Shown piece by piece: positions 13,201-22,596 of a stretch of DNA of 64,000 bases (positions are counted from its first letter, which is position 1; every line of letters begins with the position of its first letter). The notes under the pieces are model-generated. The model had not been told where the DNA came from and searched no databases. It worked only from the letters and a program-made list of their open reading frames with translations. The position numbers were made by a program, and so were the translations under genes. This DNA comes from Zizania palustris (taxonomy: Eukaryota; Streptophyta; Magnoliopsida; Poales; Poaceae): positions 43,771,712-43,835,711 of the forward strand of contig JAAALK010000286.1 of NCBI GenBank assembly GCA_019279435.1. Direction: 5' to 3'.

Positions 13201-15535
13201 AATAAGTGCACTGCAAAGAATGGCCCCACCTGAAAATTTGAAGCAAGTACAGAAGCTAGCAGGAAGGCTAGCAGCACTCAGCAGGTTCCTGTCCAGATCG
13301 GCAGAGCGAAGCCTCCCAATTTTCAAGGCACTCAAAGGCTCCGAAAGCTTCAGCTGGACGCCGGAGTGCCAAAAGAGCTTCGAAGAGATAAAAGCCTACC
13401 TTGGAACATTATCAACCTTAACTGTTCCTCTTCCAGGAGAAGCATTGCTTTTATACCTTGCAGTAAGCGCAGTACTAGTCCGAGAAGTCGAGCTCAAGGA
13501 CAAGCTGGTACAAAACCCAGTTTATTTTGTCTCGGAGGCATTATCAGGAGCCAAGATCAGATACTCCGAGCTTGAAAAATTTGTTTATGCTTTAGTAATG
13601 GCCTCACGAAAGCTAAGGCATTATTTCTTGGCACATAACCTTATTGTCCCCACATCGTATCCTCTTGGAGATATGCTCCGAAACAAAGATTCCACAGGCA
13701 GGGTTGGAAAGTGGGCAGTCGAGTTAGCACCCTTCGAAATCTCCTTCACAGCAAGGACGGCCGTTAAATCTCAAATTATAGCAGATTTCGTAGCAGAGTG
13801 GACTCCATCTGCAGTATGGACTCCGAAAGAACCCTCCGACGGTTTCTGGACAATATTCTCCGACGGGGCCTATCAAGCATCCGGTGCCGGAGCAGGGGCA
13901 GTAATCTTCTCACCATCAGGACAAAAGGCAATGTACTCTGCAAGGCTTAACTTTCGAACCACTAATAACGTCGCCGAGTATGAAGGAATCTTGCTAGGCC
14001 TCCGAAAGGCTAAAGCACTCGGAGCTACAAGGATAATGATCAAGACAGATTCCCAAGTCGTCGCGGGACATATTGATAAAAGCTTCCAAGCAAAAAACCC
14101 ACATCTCGCGCAATACCTTCAAGAAATCCGCAAGGCAGAAGCAGCATTCAAAGGGTTTACAGTTCGAAGCATACCGCGGGCAGAGAATCAACTTGCAGAT
14201 ATTCTTGCAAAGGCCGCAGCAGGAGCAGTAGACCTCCCGGAGGGCGCTTTCTATGAAGAATTAGATCAGCCAGCAGCTGACCAAATACCCTCGTCAGAAG
14301 TAATGTGTATTGAAGCTACGGATTGGCGAACTCCAATAATAACTATGTTGCAAGGTAGCAATGATCCTTCGGAAGGCCAAGAAGCTCGAAGAGTGCAAAC
14401 GAGAGCTCGAAATTACAAACTTATTGGGGAAGTACTATATAAAGCCGGAGTATGCTCACCACTGCTTCGATGCATCTCTCAACCTGAAGGACAAGACATA
14501 CTTCGAGGCATACACGAGGGGTTGTGCGGAAGTCATCTAGCTCCCAGAGCACTAGCAGGCAAGACGCTCCGGCAAGGTTTTTATTGGCCGACGATCGTCA
14601 GAGACGCCGAAGACCTAGTTCGGACGTGCCAAGGCTGCCAATGGATGGGCCGAAGGAGCCATCGCCCGCCAGCTCAACTCCAAGTTATTGCCCCGGTATG
14701 GCCAATGGCTAGATGGGGCATGGACCTCATAGGCCCTTTCCCACTAGCAAAAGGCGGATTGAAATTTGCAGTCGTAGCAATAGAATACTTTTCAAAATGG
14801 GTGGAAGCAGAACCGCTAACAGCCATCACATCAAAGAACGTGCAAAGGTTTTTCTGGCAGAATATTATATGCAGGTTCGGAGTCCCCAGAGAATTAACGG
14901 TGGATAATGGAACCCAGTTCGAAGCTGATACCTTCCAAACATTCTGTGAAGAACTGGGCATTAAGCTATGCTTCGCAGCAGTGCGACATCCGCAATCCAA
15001 CGGAGCCGTCGAACGGGCCAACGGGAATATCCTCTCCGGGTTAAATCGCCGAATCGTTGGATTGGCCAAGGGCCTATGGGTCGAAGAGCTACCCAAAATT
15101 TTATGGTCTATCTGAACCACGCAAACTAGATCAACCGGCTTCACGCCATTCAGGTTGCTCTTCGGAGACGAAGCTATGACCCCTACAGAGCTCAAAGGGG
15201 AGTCACTTCGCGTAATTCAAAACGAAGACGAAGATGATCGGAGTGCTTCAATAGACTTGTCGGAAGAAACAAGGCTTCGAGCTGTCGCCAACCTGACGAA
15301 GTACCAAGAGCACACAAAGGCATGGTATGACCCGAAGGTCAAATTAACTGAGTTAAAACCAGGTCATCTAGTATTACGAAATGTAATAGCTCCGGGGAAG
15401 CTAGGAAACAAATGGGAAGGACCATATGTTATCTTACGCTCAGGACGCCCCGGCTCGTTTAAATTAGCTAGTTTAGAAGGAGAAGAGTTGAAACATGCGT
15501 GGCATGCGGAGCACCTTAAGAGATATTATGCTTAA
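10203..15535 (+). pseudogene. gag-pol polyprotein of Gypsy-2 (one frame break, one stop)
   Basis: Gag starts at ATG 10203 (context AACCATGC). Its first part runs in one frame to about 10550. The gag core then continues in another frame (from about 10545, past 10610), so an indel near the C run at 10546-10551 is likely. After gag come a Cys/His motif (near 11385), a protease with [10 protein letters not shown] in place of the usual DTG (near 11875), RT with catalytic YMDD (near 13015), the pol RNase H (near 13340-13790), and a second RNase H beginning with FSDGAYQ (near 13855). Integrase has the zinc motif near 14500-14650 and catalytic D, D and E at [16 protein letters not shown] and VERANG. 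A TGA at 15113-15115 interrupts the integrase C-terminus where an arginine (CGA) codon is usual. The frame then continues unbroken to TAA 15533-15535. Confidence 0.9.
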
Positions 15536-15722
15536 GGCTTCCTTGTAATCACTTGTAACACTCCTTTTATAAATAAAGCTAAGGGGTTGAGATTTGTTTT
15601 GCCCTTCGAACATCCAACCCTCTGGATGGACGCATTCGGAGGTCGGTGATGTTAGCAGAGCCAAGCATTTTTCGGAAAAACCCAAGGGGCTTGCTACGAA
15701 CCATTGGTTCAGTGGCTCCGCC

Positions 15723-16371
15723 AACCTACGGATTCCAGGCTTCGGCTTGTTAGGATCCGTAGAAGAGTCTAAGGACTTTAAACAAGACAGAATTTCAAGC
15801 CTCCGGGTGCGAAGTATCTGTAAAAGAGCCGTAGGTGGCCAACCTACGGATTCCAGGCTTCGGCCTGTTAGGATCCGTAGAAGAGTCTAAGGACTTTAAA
15901 CAAGACAGAATTTCAAGCCTCCGGGTGCGAAGTATCTGTAAAAGAGCCGTAGGTGGCCAACCTACGGATTCCAGGCTTCGGCCTGTTAGGATCCGTAGAA
16001 GAGTCTAAGGACTTTAAACAAGACAGAATTTCAAGCCTCCGGGTGCGAAGTATCTGTAAAAGAGCCGTAGGTGGCCAACCTACGGATTCCAGGCTTCGGC
16101 CTGTTAGGATCCGTAGAAGAGTCTAAGGACTTTAAACAAGACAGAATTTCAAGCCTCCGGGTGCGAAGTATCTGTAAAAGAGCCGTAGGTGGCCAACCTA
16201 CGGATTCCAGGCTCCGGCTTGTTAGGATCCGTAGAAGAGTCTAAGGACTTTAAACAAGACAGAATTTCAAGCCTCCGGGTGCGAAGTATCTGTAAAAGAG
16301 CCGTAGGTGGCCAACCTACGGATTCCAGGCTCCGGCTTGTTAGGATCCGTAGAAGAGTCTAAGGACTTTAA
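15723..16371 (+). repeat. 118-bp tandem repeat array in Gypsy-2, 5.5 copies
   Basis: Monomers start at 15723, 15841, 15959, 16077, 16195 and 16313 (last one half length), with an exact 118-bp period and very few differences, mainly CTTCGG/CTCCGG variants. Each junction carries a hairpin-capable palindrome, CCGTAGGT-GGCCA-ACCTACGG (first at 15829-15849), and each monomer a second inverted pair, CTACGGAT and ATCCGTAG. The array lies between pol and the antisense genes in non-coding DNA. The flanks 15536-15722 and 16372-16558 contain no gene that I can see. Confidence 0.95.
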
Positions 16372-16558
16372 ATTTTTTGTCTAACTTATCGATGGTGACA
16401 TGTGCAAAAATTCGAAGCATGCAGGTGCTCAAGCAATCATTGTGCCTACCGAACCCTTATATAAGATAAAAGCTCCGCCACCCACAAGAGGGGTAGGAGG
16501 ATAGGAGTCACACAGCATGCTGTCGAAACACTCCGCATTAAAGTATTATATTCATACA

Positions 16559-16978
16559 TCAGGAAAAATTGTTATCTAGACCCAAATAAAAATGGAGACC
16601 CTTTTGACCCCTAGAGCTACCCCTGCGGCTACTTTGCCCTTCGGAGCTTGAAGTCTTTTTAGGCCGGGAACTTCTCTTTTTCTTCGAGGCTCGCAGCTTC
16701 TTCTGCTCCTCCTGAAGATCGGCCCACGTCAAGAGCCTTTCGGAGCCGGCCTCGGCAAGGTTTCCAGCTTGATACTCCGAGTCGGACCAGTCAACAGGCT
16801 CGGAGGACGAAGACCCCTCTTCCTGTTCTTCCTTTTTAATGTAGGACAAAACATCCCTTCGTACTTCAAGGGTAACTTCCCCCCCGTCTCCGCGAGGAAC
16901 AAAAAAGCGAGAGCGGCGATAAGGCCTCAAACTCTCAAGAACTGCCCACTCCTTTCGAAGCTCGGCAGTAGTTTCCAA
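16559..16978 (-). CDS. Small antisense ORF in Gypsy-2 (139 aa), unrecognised
   Basis: ORF of 139 residues on the strand opposite to gag-pol, with coding-like composition. An N-terminal part with a conserved-looking RPYRRSRFFVPRG segment is followed by an acidic/serine stretch (SSSSEPVDWSDSE) and a strongly basic, serine-rich C-terminal half (KKKRSSRPKK). It lies about 140 bp downstream of the large antisense gene. A possible splice acceptor, TTTTTTAG, lies just upstream on its strand (about 17011), after which the frame is open into this ORF, so it may be an alternative last exon rather than a separate gene. No function can be assigned; the basic tail suggests nucleic-acid binding or nuclear entry, which is inference. 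Confidence 0.4.
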   Translation of the reverse strand: METTAELRKEWAVLESLRPYRRSRFFVPRGDGGEVTLEVRRDVLSYIKKEEQEEGSSSSEPVDWSDSEYQAGNLAEAGSERLLTWADLQEEQKKLRASKKKRSSRPKKTSSSEGQSSRRGSSRGQKGLHFYLGLDNNFS

Positions 16979-17113
16979 AAGTACGAAGTCAGGGCTCGAA
17001 GGGCATGACAGAACCTAAAAAAGAGAAGAACACCCAAGACAAGTACTGTTTATAACTTTCTCATTAATTAAACAAAGTTTACAAGACCACAGGTACACAA
17101 CAGCCCTAAGCAG

Positions 17114-20100
17114 CTAGACCTGCGGGTCGGTTGGCGGAGCTGGGACCGAAGGCGCTGGCGAAGTCGGGAGTGGTGGCTTCGCCTGGGCCTGCTTTTGCCG
17201 GCGGGCCTCGTCGATCCAAGCCTTAGCAGCAACCTTGTGGTCCGCCTTCCATACTGATCGGAAAGCTTCCCACGCCGAAGCCACCTCCGAAGACGGCCGC
17301 AGCAGGTCATCATCCGCGAAGCCTCCAGGAGACGAACCACCAACCGAAGCAAGGGGAATCCGAAGAGTTTCGAGGTGGCGAAGAACCCCGATGCCGGCGC
17401 ACTGTCCGGAGATCTCTCCGTACCGTACCCCGGAATTCTTCATCAGCGACGAAGCTACCTGGATCCTCGTCAGCTTCCGGTCGAGCGGCTCGAAGGTTGC
17501 AGCAGAAGTCGAAGGGCACATGGTGCCAAAGTACTCTAACGTACCCTGAAGAGCTTCCAAGGTACGGTCAGCAGTACTGGAATTCTTTTTATCTGCTGCT
17601 TCCAGGCTTGCAACCGTTGTGTCCAACGCGGCCACCCGGAGCATCAGGGAACTCTTCTGAGCCATTACCTGGCTAAGAGCCTCTTGAAGTTCAGCCATAC
17701 GTCCGTTCGAAGCAGCCGCATCCTGGCGAAGCTTCTCGACCTCCGCACGGAGAACCACTCGTTCAGCTTCGGCTTCTTCGGCATGAGAGCGGAGGGCTTC
17801 AAAGGCTTCGTCAGATGCGGCCTTGGCCTTCCGTTCTTCCAAGAGTTCCTCATTCAGCCGGAGAGACCTCCCAGTGGACTCATCAAGGGCTGTTTGAAGG
17901 GCTGTAACCTTCCGGTTAAGTCAGTTAATGTCGACCTCACTGGAAGTCGCTGCCGCTCTAGCGAGGGCGAATTGCTGCAAGGAAAACAAGGTAAGTGCTA
18001 AAGAAGCTTTGATCATTAAAATGCAGCAACTACGGTGTCTTTTTCATACCTGAAGGGCAGCCCTTTCGAGGGCCGTATTGAGACTCGAAGCCCTAACTTC
18101 GCTCAAAGCGGAGATCAACTCCGAATTGGCAATATCCTGGCTTTTCTCAGCCAGGGGCTCCAGTAGCCTTCGAAGGCCGCTCCAATGCTCCAGGAAAGGA
18201 GCCAGAAGAGGGAGCCAAGACAAGGCCCAGGCGTCGTCCTCGGCAGCCTCGTCCTCTGAGTTGCCGATGGAGGGCGCCGCTTGGTCAACTCAGAGGCCCA
18301 AGCTGGAAATACTCTTACCCCTCCCCGGCACGAAAGGAGGAGAGGCAAGAGCATCTTGACCTTCGGCCGCCACATCTCCGGCTGGAGCCACGTTGTCGGA
18401 GGCGCCGTCAGTAGTCGAGGTCGCCACGGCCGGAGCCAATTCCGTCCCAGGGAGCACATCGCCCGCTCCGAAGGATACGTTCTCTGCCACCGGGCTCGGA
18501 GCCCCCAGGGGAGCCGGAGGGTCCGCCCGGGTGACTGTCTCCGAGGAAGTAGGGACGTCGGGCACCACCGAGGCCTCGATACCCGAAGAGGTACCTGTTT
18601 CAATTATCAAGGTTAATTAACATATTTTGCAGATAGCAAGCGAATGCCGATGAAAAAAGAAAGAGCTCTCGGAAAATACCTCCAAGAGCCGCTTGGGGAA
18701 GGATCGTTGGATCCTCCAAGACTTCGTACATCCGGAGGATGTTGTCGAAGTCATCCCCCGAAGTCCTGACCTCGGTCTCGTCCGTCGGGGCCACAACCTC
18801 CGCTGAAACCCCTTCGGGTGCAGGCAAGTCGGAGGGAGAGTTTGACTCTACTTGCACGTTGACAGGTGCAGGAGGAGTCAGTAGAGTTACGTCAGCATCC
18901 TCCCTGTCGGGGAGGTTTGTGGGGACCTCCCCCATGTCTTCGTCGATCAGGAGGTAATCTTCGAAAGCCTTCGCTGTGGCGCCTCCGGAGTCTTCTGTCT
19001 CTCCGGGAGTGGGGCTCCGCTCGTCCGGCGACGAAGAAGACGAAGCAGGCGTCAAGTGAGAAGGCTGCTTCACCGCCCTCTTCTGAGCGGGTTGCTTGCC
19101 AGCCTTTTTAGAGGGCTCGGCCGCTGCTTTCCTCTTGCGAGCCGCCGCTCCAGCCGGGGCGAAGTCGGGAAGTGGCGGGGGCTCCATGCCGAGGGCTCGC
19201 CACACCCTGTTCGAGCGCTCCCAACTCCCTACCAGTTCCAGCCTCTTCTGCCTCTCGGCTACCGAAGGGGCTCCGAGAATTCGCTCGGTAGCCCGGACTA
19301 TGTCGTCCGGAGACAAGGCCAGAGGCGCCGCTGAAAAGGAAAAGGTATAAGAAGCATAAGTATAATTAATGTGTTCATATAAAATGATGCCGCAGGAGAA
19401 GGACGTACCTATGTTTCGGAGGTCCCCCTCCGAGGCTCGCGGGATGGAGATTGGCCAACTGGCCCCGAGGGGTGAGATCCGAAGGCCTACGAACTCTTCG
19501 GCCAGGTCTCGCATGCTCATACGACGAGCCACAGAAGCCAGCAACCCTAGCCTCGTCGTGAGCAGGCTAGGGTTCGGGGAGATGTCCGCTTCCTTCCGGA
19601 ACCAAATTTCTTGAAGAGGGCCCGAAAGGGGGGAGTCTTCTCCTACTTCGGCGTAAAACCACCGAAGTATCCAATTTGTATACCATCGATCGTTTATGGC
19701 CTTCGCAGGGAAATGAAGAGCGTGCTCCCGCCGTAGTTGAAAATTGACACTACCGAAGGCCACTGTCACCTTCGAGTCTCCGGGCCCATCTTGAGGCTTC
19801 GGCTGGCAGATAGCTTCGTGGGTCGCTGCGAAGATCTCGGAGCGCCCTTCACACCCTTCCGCCCGAAGAGCCCACTCGAAGACGGCCAGGCGGACGATTG
19901 CGTTGGGGGACAATTGAGGCAGGGTAATGTGGAACAAGTCTAATACCTCTGCCAGAAAATCCACGGCTGGTAGCCCCAGACCAGCTTCGAAGAACGCCTC
20001 GAAGACTACCACTTCTCCGCGCCGAGGCCGTGGAGTCGACTCTGTCCCGGGAACACGAGTCCTCATTCCGGCTCCCAACTTCCCATCTACTGCCTCTTCG

Positions 20101-20303
20101 ATGGACTCCGCTGTGCTCACTGACTGACCAATAACGAAGCTCTGGGCCATCTTCTTCTTGGAGGGCGGACGGAGCGCCCGAGGGTTCTTGGGCCAACCAC
20201 CGCCCGGGCCCCCCGCCATTGCCGTGGCCGCTGATGCTGCACATGCCTGCCGCTGCGCCATAGTGTTGGCCGCCAAGGGAGTGGTGTGGCTGGTTCTCGC
20301 CAT
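17114..20303 (-). pseudogene. Spliced antisense accessory gene of Gypsy-2 (gypsy-type 'Transposase_28'-like)
   Basis: A four-exon gene opposite to gag-pol: exons 20303-19409, 19330-18680, 18594-18050 and 17974-17114. The introns are 75-85 bp with GT-AG ends. Phases 1, 1 and 0 join exactly into 984 codons ending at TAG 17114-17116. Exon 1 resembles the 'putative gypsy type transposon' domain of plants (PF04195-like), with a segment reading LPAVDFLAEVLDLF then LSPNAIVRLAVFEWA. Exons 2-3 are proline/serine/acidic with basic KKAGKQPAQKRAVK. Exon 4 is a long coiled coil (about 17900-17560) followed by a globular end. Two TGA stops interrupt it (18290-18292 and 17921-17923), both where CGA (Arg) is likely. 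Antisense extra ORFs are known from Tat elements such as maize Grande; their role is unknown. ATG 20303 is chosen because a TATA box lies about 100 bp upstream. Confidence 0.7.
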
Positions 20304-20400
20304 TACGCTCAAGCGCTCGAAGGGGCGGAAGGTTGAGGGGAAAGGTGAATTGCAAGAACGGTGAATGCGGTAAAAAACTTCCAGTAATCCCTTTCTCCCC

Positions 20401-20408
20401 CTTTTATA
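20401..20408 (-). promoter_or_regulatory. TATA box of the antisense gene in Gypsy-2
   Basis: TATAAAAG on the minus strand, 98 bp upstream of the proposed ATG at 20303, so transcription could start near 20375. The region 20304-20887 otherwise holds no ORF that I support; its last bases, CGAGGGGCTAC (20877-20887), serve as the polypurine tract before the 3' LTR. Confidence 0.5.
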
Positions 20409-20887
20409 ACCGCACAATCTATACTGCTCTTCGAGAAGTTTCACACTGCAGGTTCGGCTTCCGTCGCCGACAGGTGGGGTTGGAAAGTGGAACGGCGTGT
20501 AACCGCTGAAGAAATCGACCGTTACTTCTTTTTTACAGAGGGTAACGGCTATTTGCGCCGTAACGGTCATATTGACGGTACCCCACGGCGTTCGCACTCC
20601 GTAACCGGCACCACGACGAAAGATACTTCGTAACCGCCTGCACGACGTTCACACTCCGTAACCGCTCTCGTAACACTCATGCTCCGAAGCCATGCTGCTC
20701 CAGGGAGTTTTCCCACTATGCCAAAATTCGGAGACGAACGTTTTAAAATATTAGGCTTAATATTTTGAGATAAATCATAGTATCTTCACATTCCCTTTAA
20801 GTCTCAGAAACTAAAAATGTTCCTTTCGTATACTGCCTTCTTCCTAAAAAATAGGTTATCTACAGAAAGGCGTATTCGAGGGGCTAC

Positions 20888-21372
20888 TGTTGGGGGAAAT
20901 TACTTCATTTCCAGGACTTAAAGGTTAACCCTCCGAAGGCTCTAAGAAGGTCCCGAAGATGGTCGACTAATGCTCAATGATACGTCAGCACGTTCGAAGG
21001 GTGCCACGATGTGAAGTCTCGGAGGACCCTCCGAAGGGAGAGAGGAGGCTTCGAAGCAGGAAGACGTGACTGATTGGATGCCCTGCTTATCCATCTACCC
21101 TGCAGCACTTTACCGTGTATAACCTTGTTTATAATACTGAAGGTCATTTGTAATATAAGGGTAAATAGGTCTATTCCTTAAACCTTTCTCCCTATAAATA
21201 CCCCCCTTTGTACCTTGTATGAAGGATCCAGAACCAGCGGTTCAAATACACATATTCGGACCTCTTGAGTTGTTATCCTTTACGGAGGCTCAAGTTTGTC
21301 CTAAAAACACAAACCTCTTGTTTGTCCGTTCTTAACTACTAAGAACCTGTTGGTGTGACTTTTACACCAACA
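20888..21372 (+). repeat. 3' LTR of Gypsy-2
   Basis: 485 bp, the same length as the 5' LTR and identical to it except for one T/C difference near its end. Followed by the target duplication ATAAC at 21373-21377. TATAAATA at 21193-21200. Confidence 0.95.
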
Positions 21373-21377
21373 ATAAC

Positions 21378-22596
21378 CAAAAGCCAAACAAAAGCACAAA
21401 AATGGTCATTATGGTTAACCAAAAAATAAAGACTCAAAAGCAAGTGCAAATCTCAGAATTAAAAACAAGGAACTCCTCCTGAAATAAATCTCAGAGAAAG
21501 CTAAAAATGTACTCCAAAATTTCTCCCCCTTGTTGACAATTGGACTCATCAAGTGAGACTAACTGCACTCTGAAGAGACATAGACACAAACTCCCCCTGA
21601 AATGCAGCTCCCCTCAAAATATGCCATGAATGCAGATGGGGTGCAGGTGGAGTGAAAAGCATGCTTCTTAGATATGATTAACTGCAATTACAACATCTAA
21701 CAGGTATAGTAAAAGATATACTGTCTAAGATACATGACATGATCAGTCCAATAGATGATATCTAAAGAGAGTCATTAGCACACATTTTTCGGTTTTTGCA
21801 AACAAAAGTATCACCACATTTTCTAGTTGACAAGCAGAGTAAAGCATGAGATGCAAAAGCTAACTGATATCTACCAAGATAAGCATTGTCCAAAACAAAG
21901 TGCTTCAGTAAACTTTTCATCTTTTTAAATTTTTCAGACTTTTTCTTTTTCTTTTTATTTTTCAATTCTGCCAGGGGTTATTTGCATGTCAAACCTTATT
22001 CTAACCGACCAAGTCAAGCCTAGGCCAGAACTGGACCATCAGAAGCTTAAGACATTGGTCTTGGCATACATTACACCGTCCTAGTTCATACCAAAGTGCT
22101 ATGGTAAGAAGTCCAGAACAATGCAATGCGAAAAAGCAAACCCACCTGGATCTTTTCTAATAATCATAAAAATGCGTAAATTTTTTATTTTTCTGAATGC
22201 TTATCATTTTTATAGCACATTTTGCATATTTAAAGCATATCAATGTCCAAGTTGCATATCTGCATCTAAGTAAGGATCTAGCTACAAGGCATGTAAAAGA
22301 TAGCGAAAGCATTCAGCCTACACATGCTAGTTACCAGAAGCAATAGTGATCATTTTTCAATTTTAAAGCATAAAAACCATGCATATGACAAATATCAGAT
22401 ATATCATGTGAACTGAAACAGAACATGATCATTGACAAGTAATCAAAAGCATATACTAGCTAAAGAAAGTAAAGCAGATTAATCATATAACAGAAGCAAG
22501 CTCAAAATGTGTTTGATGATTATGCATGATATGAACGCACACAAAAAGACTCAATAAGAAAAAATAAAGAAGAAAAGAAAAATGACTCAAAGTATC
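21378..22596 (-). other. 3' non-coding region of Copia-1
   Basis: AT-rich DNA between the pol stop of Copia-1 and its polypurine tract, cut by Gypsy-2 and continuing at 9379-9504. It corresponds to 33518-34849 in Copia-2. Some SIRE elements carry an env-like ORF here; no such frame is seen. A CCCCCTTG tract followed by GTTGACAA and ACTCATCAAG lies at about 21525-21555 and is the reverse complement of the sequence beside the polypurine tract. Confidence 0.7.

Larger units (their letters stand above)
9510..21372 (+). mobile_element. Gypsy-2: young Ty3/gypsy Tat-type retrotransposon with antisense gene
   Basis: An 11,863-bp plus-strand element with 485-bp LTRs and a perfect 5-bp target duplication ATAAC (9505-9509 and 21373-21377). 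It has gag, protease, RT, RNase H, a second (archaeal-type) RNase H and integrase in one long region. A 118-bp tandem array follows, then a spliced antisense gene before the 3' LTR. The double RNase H and the accessory region between integrase and 3' LTR mark the Tat lineage. The two LTRs differ at one base by my alignment (T at 9968, C at the matching site in the right LTR). That implies a very recent insertion, roughly 0.1 million years or less at commonly used grass LTR rates. One stop in integrase, one frame break in gag and two stops in the antisense gene are present. Confidence 0.93.

Noticed and set aside
15723..16371. Regularly spaced repeats that could suggest a CRISPR array
   Set aside because: The units are directly adjacent 118-bp copies without unique spacers, inside a plant retrotransposon; this is a simple tandem array.
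18600..20597. Reading the antisense region as one unspliced 665-aa ORF starting at 20597
   Set aside because: The part above 20303 lies upstream of a TATA box, and the frame crosses two GT-AG introns by chance; the spliced model extends the frame into two further exons with matching phases.
21378..22596. Possible env-like gene as reported for soybean SIRE1
   Set aside because: No frame of useful length and no membrane or signal segments in this region or in 33518-34849.
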